Translations under genes and position numbers: made by a program
Shown here: positions 1 through 5,631 of the stretch, in pieces
How the letters are laid out: every line of letters begins with the position of its first letter
Position numbering within the stretch: position 1 is the first letter of the stretch
Source of the DNA: JBAZDC01 sp041654595
Lineage (GTDB): Bacteria; Pseudomonadota; Gammaproteobacteria; Burkholderiales; Burkholderiaceae_B
Reading direction: 5' to 3'
Length of the DNA: 6,823 nucleotides
Assembly (NCBI GenBank): GCA_964551305.1
Contig: CAZKBT010000097.1
Location: 1 to 6,823 of the forward strand
Notes under the pieces: model-generated
Databases searched by the model: none
What the model saw: the letters and a program-made list of their open reading frames with translations, nothing else
What the model was told of the DNA's origin: nothing

Positions 1-50
1 ACCACCCTTTCACGGTGGGTACAGGGGTTCGAATCCCCTAGGGGACGCCA
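1..50 (+). tRNA. tRNA-Glu (anticodon TTC), 5' part outside the window
   Basis: This is the 3' part of a glutamate tRNA gene. The anticodon stem CCACC (2-6) pairs with GGTGG (14-18) around the loop CTTTCAC, which puts the anticodon TTC at 9-11. The variable region is followed by a T-arm AGGGG/CCCCT around TTCGAAT, then the 3' acceptor strand AGGGGAC, discriminator G and an encoded CCA ending at 50. The 3' half closely resembles the bacterial tRNA-Glu(UUC) consensus. The acceptor 5' strand and D-arm lie outside the window, so folding of the whole molecule cannot be checked. A 26-nt spacer separates it from tRNA-Asp, which suggests co-transcription. Confidence 0.95.
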
Positions 51-76
51 AGAAACATGGCAAATCATACCGCTGC

Positions 77-153
77 GGAGCGGTAGTTCAGTTGGTTAGA
101 ATACCGGCCTGTCACGCCGGGGGTCGCGGGTTCGAGTCCCGTCCGCTCCGCCA
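77..153 (+). tRNA. tRNA-Asp (anticodon GTC)
   Basis: This is a complete 77-nt aspartate tRNA gene including an encoded CCA (151-153). The acceptor strands GGAGCGG (77-83) and CCGCTCC (143-149) pair perfectly. The anticodon stem CCGGC (104-108)/GCCGG (116-120) encloses CTGTCAC with anticodon GTC at 111-113. The T-loop is TTCGAGT within a GCGGG/CCCGT stem. The sequence is nearly the same as the classical bacterial tRNA-Asp. It lies 26 nt downstream of tRNA-Glu and just upstream of an intrinsic terminator, so the two are probably processed from one transcript. Confidence 0.98.
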
Positions 154-161
154 AAGAATTC

Positions 162-194
162 AAGGGGTTAGCGCTTTTCGTGCTAACCCCTTTT
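162..194 (+). terminator. Intrinsic terminator of the tRNA-Glu/tRNA-Asp transcript
   Basis: A 13-bp stem is formed by AAGGGGTTAGCGC (162-174) and GTGCTAACCCCTT (180-192), with one G-U pair and the 5-nt loop TTTTC. It leads into a T-run (191-194) and a further T-rich stretch. It begins 8 nt after the CCA end of tRNA-Asp, as expected for the end of a stable-RNA operon. The stem is strong and GC-rich at its base. Confidence 0.9.
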
Positions 195-503
195 CCATTT
201 CCAGTGCTCGTGTCCTAGCCATGTCCTAAAACTCATGGAGCTCTGACATACTGCAGAAACACCGCCGAAGTGGATCCGCCCCTGACATGCTCTCGAAGCG
301 AAGAAGAGTTTTCGCGCATACCTTAAGACAACGCCCAAGCCCATCGCTTCCCGCACTATCGACACCGGGGATGGGCAGGCATCCTTGGCGTATTAGCTCA
401 TGGAAGGCCGGACCGCGTCAGCCTGGGCAATCCGCGTGCTGTAACATCAAGCCGGACAACCGAAATTGTATAAAGCCAGCAGTCGTTATTACAGAGGTTT
501 GAA
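195..503 (+). other. Region of about 310 bp without a recognisable gene
   Basis: No open reading frame here has convincing codon usage, a ribosome binding site and recognisable content together. The short frames present overlap the tRNA terminator or run into the next gene out of frame. The base composition looks less GC-rich than the flanking genes. A TATAAA hexamer at 469-474 resembles a -10 box for the next gene, but no good -35 box lies at the right distance. There is no visible duplicate of the tRNA-Asp 3' end that would mark an attachment site. Confidence 0.6.
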
Positions 504-851
504 TTGCCAGACGCCATCTATACCGCGACCTTCACGTTCGCCAAGCGGGAGTTTGATGAGGAATTCCATGCCTTGGACAATGCCATCGCGCTGGTCGCCA
601 AATCGATCCCCGGTTACATGGGCGAGGAGGCTTGGGAAAATCCTGCCACGGGGTTAATTTCCACTGTGTATTATTGGGAAAGCATGGAGGCGCTTCGCGT
701 GTTGATAGAGCATCCGATTCACCAGGAGGCGAAACAAAAGCAAGCCAGGTGGCTCGATGGCTTTCAAGTCGTCATCGCTCAGGTAACGCACTCTTATGGC
801 GATGGCGGCATTCCTCACCCGTTACGCGGAGTCCAACCCTCGCGCCCCTGA
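504..851 (+). CDS. Antibiotic biosynthesis monooxygenase (ABM)-like, dimeric alpha-beta-barrel protein
   Basis: This is a 115-residue cytoplasmic protein resembling the ABM-domain family, small ferredoxin-like proteins that usually dimerise. Members include cofactor-free monooxygenases, heme-degrading enzymes and many proteins of unknown substrate. Visible support is the opening beta strand (residues 4-12), an amphipathic helix (15-33), the typical turn and strand SIPGYMGEEAW (34-44), a strand with STVYYWES (53-60), a helix with HP-I-H-EAKQKQARW (70-83) and a final strand VVIAQVTHSYGDG (89-101). The length fits the single-domain form, with about 15 extra C-terminal residues. The start is TTG at 504, preceded by AGAGG at 493-497 with a 6-nt spacer. 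No in-frame ATG gives a better start. The gene stands alone, 177 nt before the repressor gene. The substrate cannot be told from sequence. Confidence 0.8.
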   Translation: MPDAIYTATFTFAKREFDEEFHALDNAIALVAKSIPGYMGEEAWENPATGLISTVYYWESMEALRVLIEHPIHQEAKQKQARWLDGFQVVIAQVTHSYGDGGIPHPLRGVQPSRP

Positions 852-1028
852 GCCATCCCCACACGATGAAGCTATCGGATGGCGTCACCCGGGCTGAACT
901 ATTCCTTCATCACCGTCGTAGCCATGATGCAGGCCGCCTTCCGCGAGGCGCCGTATGCTCATAAAATGGAGCGCATCCTCCAAGTGGAGTGAAGGCTCGC
1001 GTCCACAGCCCAGCATCAGGAATTTTCA

Positions 1029-1436
1029 ATGACTCGACAACAAAAGCGGGAAGATGCCGCGACACCCCGAATGACGAAAAAGACGGCCGCCGAGCAAAGC
1101 CGCGCGCCGGCACAGCAAGAGGCATTCGAGATCTCCGCCCTGTCGCAAAACGATGTGACGATCCTGGCCGAGACCTTCCGACTCCTGGGCGACCCTTCAC
1201 GGCTCAGGATCATGCTGTGCTGCCTGGAAGGCTCTGCTGCAGTGGGAGACATCGCGGAGCGTCTCGACTTGTCCCAGTCACTGGTCAGTCATCATCTACG
1301 GTTGTTGCGCGGAGCCCGCCTGGTCAAGGGCGTACGCCGCGCCAAGCATATTTTTTACGAAGTCGCCGATAGCCACGTCAGCCAGGTACTGCAGGACATG
1401 GCGCATCACATCGCCGAAGAACACAACGACGAATAA
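1029..1436 (+). CDS. ArsR/SmtB-family metal-responsive transcriptional repressor
   Basis: This 135-residue winged helix-turn-helix repressor probably binds DNA as a dimer and releases it when zinc, cobalt or cadmium binds. Residues 1-35 are a charged, probably disordered extension. The ArsR core runs from about 41, with the family motif FRLLGDPSRLRIM (50-62), the recognition helix region LSQSLVSHHLRLLR (81-94), and the wing around 97-112. There is no CxC pair of the arsenic-sensing ArsR type. Instead the last helix carries Asp114, His116, His127 and Glu130, the same residues at the same spacing as the alpha-5 zinc site of SmtB. The ATG is preceded by AGGAA (1018-1022) with a 6-nt spacer. An internal ATG at residue 15 is a possible alternative start. 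The next gene is a metal exporter, and an operator-like palindrome lies between them, so the likely role is control of that exporter. Confidence 0.9.
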   Translation: MTRQQKREDAATPRMTKKTAAEQSRAPAQQEAFEISALSQNDVTILAETFRLLGDPSRLRIMLCCLEGSAAVGDIAERLDLSQSLVSHHLRLLRGARLVKGVRRAKHIFYEVADSHVSQVLQDMAHHIAEEHNDE

Positions 1437-1503
1437 ATCGCAGGCCGGGATTACAGCGGCGCGTCCAGACTCCTTCGCGCAAGATCGTTTCTCTGTCAAC
1501 GCA

Positions 1504-1532
1504 TTCACATGAACACATATTCATGTGTTAAT
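1504..1532 (+). promoter_or_regulatory. SmtB-type operator overlapping the promoter of the CDF exporter gene
   Basis: CACATGAA (1506-1513) and TTCATGTG (1520-1527) form a perfect 8-bp inverted repeat with a 6-nt centre. Inside it, TGAACA (1510-1515), two bases and TATTCA (1518-1523) match the imperfect core I recall for operators bound by SmtB-like repressors. A -35-like TTCACA (1504-1509, five of six to consensus), a 17-nt spacer and GTTAAT (1527-1532, four of six) would place the promoter under the operator. The site lies between the repressor and exporter genes, ending 46 nt before the exporter start. A repressor bound here would block RNA polymerase. The repeat is seen directly; the promoter boxes and the regulator assignment are inference. 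Confidence 0.75.
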
Positions 1533-1573
1533 ATTTAATCACGTCGAACCCAGTCTTCCAGCCGAGACCGCTC

Positions 1574-2605
1574 ATGCCCCACTCTCATCACGACCACGAT
1601 CACGATCATTCGCACGTCCCCACGGTGACCAGCACCAACGAGCGCAAGGTGCTGATCTCCTTTGTGCTGATCTTTACCTTCATGATCGTGGAGACGGTCG
1701 GCGGCGTGCTGTCCGGCTCGCTCGCCTTGCTCGCCGACGCGGGGCATATGTTGACCGATGCCGCCGCGCTGGCCTTGGCCTATGCCGCATTCCGGTTTGG
1801 CCGCCGCGCCGCCGACAGCAAGCGGACTTTCGGCTATCTGCGCTTCGAGGTCATTGCGGGCTTCGTGAACGCCGTCACGCTGTTCGCCATCGTGGCCTGG
1901 ATCGGTTACGAGGCCTGGAAGCGCTTTTTCAATCCCGCTCCGATCCTGGCCGGGCCGATGATGATCGTCGCGGTCATAGGCTTGCTGGTAAACATCCTGG
2001 TCCTGTGGATCATGACCCGCGGCGATACCGATCACGTCAATGTGAAGGGCGCCATCCTGCACGTGGTGGGCGATCTATTGGGATCGATCGGCGCCATCGT
2101 TGCCGCGGTGGTCATCATGCTCACGGGATGGACGCCGATCGATCCCATTCTGTCGGTGCTCGTGGCAGTACTGATCCTGCGCAGCGCCTGGAAACTGCTG
2201 GCCAAATCCATCCACATTCTGCTGGAAGGCGCGCCGGACGACGCCTCTCCCGAACAACTCGTCCGCGTCCTGTTGCAGCATGTTCCGAACCTGGCCGGCG
2301 TCAGCCACGTCCATGTATGGCAACTGACCTCCGGTCGCACGATGGCGACGCTGCACGTGCGGCCGGCCGACGACGCCCAAGCGCGCGGCGTCGCGCTACA
2401 GGCGGAACAGGTACTCAGGCGACAATTCGGAATCGAGCACGCCACCATCGCCATCGACTGGAACGCGGAAGACGATCCTCTTGCCTGCAGCCTTCAGCAG
2501 CAGCCCCAGGACGGCCCATGCAGCCCCCCTCATGAACATGCGCACGATCATGAACATGCCCGCGATCACGAACATGGATGCGATGACACCGGTCATACGA
2601 ACTGA
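1574..2605 (+). CDS. ZitB/CzcD-type cation diffusion facilitator, divalent metal (Zn/Cd/Co) efflux protein
   Basis: This 343-residue inner-membrane exporter belongs to the CDF family, which as dimers exchange cytoplasmic Zn2+ or similar ions for protons. Six membrane segments are visible at about 26-46, 48-73, 90-112, 124-146, 157-184 and 188-208. The transport site has the two HxxxD motifs of zinc-type CDFs: His58/Asp62 in segment 2 and His163/Asp167 in segment 5. The cytoplasmic ferredoxin-like domain (about 210-298) includes SHVHVWQL (244-251). The N-terminus is histidine-rich (seven His in the first 14 residues). The C-terminus is an extra histidine-rich tail with eight His between 320 and 341, plus Cys336. 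The start has only a weak upstream GAGA, but an N-terminus beginning just before the His cluster is typical. The gene follows the repressor gene by 137 nt and has its own operator-promoter. The exact metal cannot be set by sequence; Zn is the best guess. Confidence 0.95.
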   Translation: MPHSHHDHDHDHSHVPTVTSTNERKVLISFVLIFTFMIVETVGGVLSGSLALLADAGHMLTDAAALALAYAAFRFGRRAADSKRTFGYLRFEVIAGFVNAVTLFAIVAWIGYEAWKRFFNPAPILAGPMMIVAVIGLLVNILVLWIMTRGDTDHVNVKGAILHVVGDLLGSIGAIVAAVVIMLTGWTPIDPILSVLVAVLILRSAWKLLAKSIHILLEGAPDDASPEQLVRVLLQHVPNLAGVSHVHVWQLTSGRTMATLHVRPADDAQARGVALQAEQVLRRQFGIEHATIAIDWNAEDDPLACSLQQQPQDGPCSPPHEHAHDHEHARDHEHGCDDTGHTN

Positions 2606-2656
2606 TTCATTTTTCGGAACCACCGGAACGTCGACGACGCGGCCGTAAAAGATCGA

Positions 2657-2685
2657 TTCGCCCAACCGCACGCCATTTATATTAT
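2657..2685 (+). promoter_or_regulatory. Possible promoter for the carboxymuconolactone-decarboxylase-like gene
   Basis: TATTAT at 2680-2685 matches five of six bases of the -10 consensus and sits in an AT-rich patch within otherwise GC-rich DNA. TTCGCC at 2657-2662 would be a weak -35 box with a 17-nt spacer. The predicted transcript would begin about 25 nt before the ribosome binding site. No convincing intrinsic terminator is seen after the CDF gene, so read-through from upstream is also possible. Confidence 0.35.
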
Positions 2686-2715
2686 TCTTGGCCACATCAC
2701 CAGGAGGAGATAACG

Positions 2716-3249
2716 ATGGCACGCATTCCCTATCCCGACCTCGACTCGGCCGACGTCAAGCCGCTGGTCCAGCAGATCGTCAACGAACGAGGCAAATTGC
2801 AGAACCTCTACCGGCTATTGCTCAACAGCCCGCCGGTGGCGCAAGGCTGGTTGAATTTCCTTACCGCCATCCGCCAGAAATGCGAGCTGGATGGAGGCAT
2901 CCGCGAGCTGACGATATTAAGAATTGCGATCCTCAATAGCGCCGATTATGAGTTCATCAGCCACGTCCCGTATGCCCTGAAAGCGGGGTTGCGGCAAGCG
3001 CAGATCGACGCCGTGAGCAATTGGCAGGACAGCGCCGAGTTTTCTCAGCGGGAACGTGACGTTCTGAATTATGTCGACGCCGTGACGCGCGACGTCCAGG
3101 TCGCCGACACTATTTTCGAGCCCCTGAAGAAGCAATTCAGCGCCCGGGAAATGACCGAGTTGACCGCGACGATTGCCGCCTACAACCTGGTTTCCCGCTT
3201 TCTCGTGGCGCTCGAGGTCGACCCCGAGCCGGACGAAGCCCGGACATAG
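2716..3249 (+). CDS. Carboxymuconolactone decarboxylase (AhpD-like fold) family protein without the cysteine pair
   Basis: This 177-residue, all-helical, probably cytoplasmic protein belongs to the CMD/AhpD superfamily, which includes gamma-carboxymuconolactone decarboxylase and thiol peroxidases and usually forms trimers or hexamers. The conserved core starts near residue 40 (PPVAQGWLNFLTAI) and runs through RELTILRIAILNSADYEFISH (63-83). In AhpD this segment carries Glu-X11-Cys-X2-Cys-X3-His. Here Glu64 and His83 are kept, but the two cysteine positions are Ala76 and Glu79, so thiol peroxidase activity is not expected. A second helical segment, ERDVLNYVDAVT (113-124) to the C-terminal ELTATIAAYNLVSRFLVALE (148-167), also fits the family. 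The start is well set: AGGAGG at 2702-2707 lies 8 nt before the ATG. The gene ends 8 bp from the convergent GH31 gene. The reaction is unknown. Confidence 0.85.
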   Translation: MARIPYPDLDSADVKPLVQQIVNERGKLQNLYRLLLNSPPVAQGWLNFLTAIRQKCELDGGIRELTILRIAILNSADYEFISHVPYALKAGLRQAQIDAVSNWQDSAEFSQRERDVLNYVDAVTRDVQVADTIFEPLKKQFSAREMTELTATIAAYNLVSRFLVALEVDPEPDEART

Positions 3250-3257
3250 ACGTACGA

Positions 3258-5480
3258 TCAACGCGCCCGCGAAATACGGACTTCCGCGCCGCGCCGCTTG
3301 ACTTCCAGCCCCTCGGACGGCAGGATGCGCAAGCCTTCCAGGCCCTTGATGTAGCTGGAGCCTTGCATCTGCATGACCCGTATCTTGTTGCGCATGACGA
3401 CGGGACTGTGCTCGGGCATGCCGAACATCCAGACTTCATCAAGCATCCGGGCGGAATTGAAGTCGCCCGTATGCTGGGCCACCGGACCCAGACACAGCAT
3501 GTGCCCTTCGCGGCCGAAAACCGGTATCGTGTCCAGGCCCGCCTTCACCGCCCAGGTCGTGCCGCCTTCATAGCGCCATCCCGTATTCAGGTCCCACCAG
3601 GCGCCGCCCTTAGGCAGATAGACCCGCTGCTCTTCGCCGGGCTGGAGCACGGGCGCCACCAACAAGGCCGGCCCGAACATATATTGCGTATCCCAGACCT
3701 GGGCAACCGGGTCGTCGGGGAAGGCCAAGGCCATCGACCGCTGCACCGGCAAGCCGGTGCGAACGGCATCCTCGATGATGCCCAAGACATACGGAACCAA
3801 GCGATAGCGCCACTGCAACCAATGCTGGACCAGCGCGCGCGTCGCATCGTCCTGGGCCGTCGGAAGCAAGGCGGGCACGGCCTGGAAGCTGAAGTTGGCC
3901 GAGAAAACCGCCATCGCCAGCCAACGCAGATACAGCTCCGGCGTCATCGCATCGGTCGGCGCGTCCGCCACGCCCAGCGTGTGCATTTGGACCGGCACGG
4001 CACCGTCGCCAAGCGACAGCGACGAGCGCAGACTGCTTTGGATGCCGCTCCAGTCGTTGGCGACGCGCGGCGCCAGCTGCCATGCATAACGCTGCGCGCC
4101 CGGGAAAAGAGAGGTGCTGCCCGCCACGCCTTCCTGCGGCGTCTTGTGTCCGGCAACGGCGTCGAACAGCGCCTTGCGCACCAGAATGGGGTAGACCGTG
4201 CGCAGCACGGCGCCCGTTTCGCCGCCACGCGCCGTGATGCCATCCGGAATCTCGTATTGCACGTTGCTGATCGGCGCTCCCAGGCCGTCGTCACAGAACT
4301 GGCGCTGGCGCTCGCACCAAAGCTTGTAGACGTCCTTGTGCGTCAGGTCAAGCAAGGCATACGGCTTGCCGCCCGACAGCTCCGTGCCGGGAAATACGTG
4401 CGCGCTGCTGTCTTCGTCATCGAGCAACAGCCAGCCGCGATCCTCCCATTCCTCGAACAGGTAGGTGCCGGTCGGCACGCCGGGGAAGGACGGTGCGGCA
4501 AGGTGCAGGTTCAGGGCCTGGGCGCTGGCGAACATGTCGCGCGCATCCGGCACGCGGGCGGCATCCCATTCGAACACCGGTTTGTCGCTCTGAAAGCCAT
4601 AGAGGGCGGGCTCGGCAAGACGCACGACATCCAGGCCCAATTGCTGCTGCCGGAATTCCCCGGCGATCTGCAGGACGTCCTGCACGGACTGCCCCGGCGC
4701 CTGGTCCAGCCAGACCCCCATCGGCCACAAGCCCGGCTGCCCCGCCCGTCCTGTCAAGGCGGTGTATTGATTCAGAATTTCCGTCGGCTCTCCCGCGAAC
4801 AGGAAGATATCCAGCGTCCGGCCCCAGACGCCGGCCCGATAGAGGTCGCCGCGCTCGTTCCCAAGATCGTGCTCGATCCGGTTCAGGGTGTTGAAATACA
4901 GCCCCCAGCCCATGGGGCTCCATAGAAACGGCAGGGTATCGGCGTTGGCCGCATCCGAAACCAGCCTCTGCCCGCGCTTGTCCAGGTCGCCCTGCGCGCG
5001 GCCCAGGCCATGCAAGGCATCGTCGGGATCAAGCTCCAGATCCAGCGCCCAGCCATCGGGCCGACCGTCACCCTTGGCATAGGCGAGCAAGCCGGCTTCG
5101 GACGAGCGCAGGACGCAGACGTCGTTGCGATACAGCGCGATCCGCATGGGCGAATGACTGAGCTCAAGCACGACGTCGCCCTGCTCCAGGCGCCAGCCCG
5201 TGCTGAACGGGTCGGTGTTGGAGCTGACTGCCAGCTCGCCGACGGCTTCTTCGCGCGCCAGCAGCATCTCGGTGTGGGCGCGCTCGCGCGCCGACGGCTT
5301 TTCGTTATTCAAGACCTCAGCCGATCCGCAGCGCAGGCGATAGACGCCGGGCGCATGCGCTTCGACGATAAGCTGAAGGTCCGTCCCATCGACGGAGAAG
5401 TCGGCCCGCGTGGATTTGGACGACAGGAAGCCAAGAGCCTCGATTTGCGTTACGTGAACAAGATTGGACTTGAGCGGCAC
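3258..5480 (-). CDS. Glycoside hydrolase family 31 protein, probably catalytically inactive
   Basis: This is a GH31-fold protein of 740 residues from the GTG at 5480 (752 from an ATG at 5516). Family features are a beta-sandwich N-domain with GLGRAQGDLDKRGQ (158-171) and WGLYFNTLNRIEHD (192-205), a (beta/alpha)8 barrel from about 250, FEWDAARVPD (303-312), FPDDP (587-591), QYMFGPALLVAPV (599-611) and C-terminal beta domains. Against E. coli YicI as I recall it, key active-site positions are changed: subsite Asp to Ala289, nucleophile Asp to Asn406, acid/base Asp to Arg472, the DIGG Asp to Thr501, and the Arg/His of the RLH motif to Ser531/Gln533. No signal peptide is visible, so it is probably cytoplasmic. 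GTG is preferred because GGGGA lies 7 nt upstream and the 12 codons before it lack the G/C-rich third positions seen downstream. An intrinsic terminator separates it from mnmC, so it should have its own promoter. A binding, scaffold or regulatory role is possible; family membership is sure, function is not. Confidence 0.9.
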   Translation of the reverse strand: MPLKSNLVHVTQIEALGFLSSKSTRADFSVDGTDLQLIVEAHAPGVYRLRCGSAEVLNNEKPSARERAHTEMLLAREEAVGELAVSSNTDPFSTGWRLEQGDVVLELSHSPMRIALYRNDVCVLRSSEAGLLAYAKGDGRPDGWALDLELDPDDALHGLGRAQGDLDKRGQRLVSDAANADTLPFLWSPMGWGLYFNTLNRIEHDLGNERGDLYRAGVWGRTLDIFLFAGEPTEILNQYTALTGRAGQPGLWPMGVWLDQAPGQSVQDVLQIAGEFRQQQLGLDVVRLAEPALYGFQSDKPVFEWDAARVPDARDMFASAQALNLHLAAPSFPGVPTGTYLFEEWEDRGWLLLDDEDSSAHVFPGTELSGGKPYALLDLTHKDVYKLWCERQRQFCDDGLGAPISNVQYEIPDGITARGGETGAVLRTVYPILVRKALFDAVAGHKTPQEGVAGSTSLFPGAQRYAWQLAPRVANDWSGIQSSLRSSLSLGDGAVPVQMHTLGVADAPTDAMTPELYLRWLAMAVFSANFSFQAVPALLPTAQDDATRALVQHWLQWRYRLVPYVLGIIEDAVRTGLPVQRSMALAFPDDPVAQVWDTQYMFGPALLVAPVLQPGEEQRVYLPKGGAWWDLNTGWRYEGGTTWAVKAGLDTIPVFGREGHMLCLGPVAQHTGDFNSARMLDEVWMFGMPEHSPVVMRNKIRVMQMQGSSYIKGLEGLRILPSEGLEVKRRGAEVRISRAR

Positions 5481-5526
5481 AGCGCAATCCCCAGGGCAAT
5501 TAGCCCGTAATAGCATTGAAAACTCG

Positions 5527-5581
5527 TATTCTGACGGATTTGGCGCATAAAATAAAATCGTGCCGGTACCGAATCAGAATA
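5527..5581. repeat. Inverted repeat in the upstream region of the GH31 gene
   Basis: TATTCTGA (5527-5534) and TCAGAATA (5574-5581) form a perfect 8-bp inverted repeat with a 39-nt spacer. Inside it lie an AT-rich stretch (5548-5558) and a separate 8-bp palindrome CGGTACCG (5564-5571). The stretch sits between the mnmC terminator and the GH31 start, where the GH31 promoter must be. The AT-rich stretch, read on the - strand, could supply a -10 box. No matching -35 box is clear. The repeat may be a two-site operator or chance. Confidence 0.4.
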
Positions 5582-5590
5582 AACCCTCGA

Positions 5591-5619
5591 AATAAAAACC
5601 CGATTTCCCGAAAAATCGG
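5591..5619 (-). terminator. Intrinsic terminator of mnmC
   Basis: Read on the - strand, CCGATTT (from 5619) and AAATCGG (ending at 5600) form a 7-bp stem around a 6-nt loop, followed by G, TTTTT (5598-5594), A and TT. The hairpin starts 12 nt after the mnmC stop codon, as expected for a rho-independent terminator. It separates mnmC from the GH31 gene on the same strand. Confidence 0.8.
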
Positions 5620-5631
5620 AAAGCTTCGCGA

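Noticed and set aside
183..365. 60-codon - strand frame next to the tRNA terminator
   Set aside because: It runs into the terminator hairpin, and no protein family or coding signal was recognised.
376..391. GGATG-N6-CATCC short inverted repeat in the gene-free region
   Set aside because: A 5-bp stem without a T-run is expected by chance and supports no feature.
895..909. TGAA-N7-TTCA as a second repressor operator upstream of the repressor gene
   Set aside because: Spacing is one base longer than in the good operator, the flanking bases do not match, and no promoter boxes surround it.
1525..2535. Open frame of 336 codons on the + strand overlapping the CDF gene
   Set aside because: It is an Arg-rich shadow frame; the overlapping frame has all CDF motifs and six membrane segments.
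2606..2715. Terminator after the CDF gene
   Set aside because: The T-run at 2611-2616 precedes rather than follows any stem, and the GGAACC/CCGGAA stretch pairs poorly.
3363..4925. Long + strand open frame of 520 codons opposite the GH31 gene
   Set aside because: It lies antisense to a clear GH31 coding frame, is rich in Arg, His, Gln and Pro as high-GC shadow frames are, and resembles no family.
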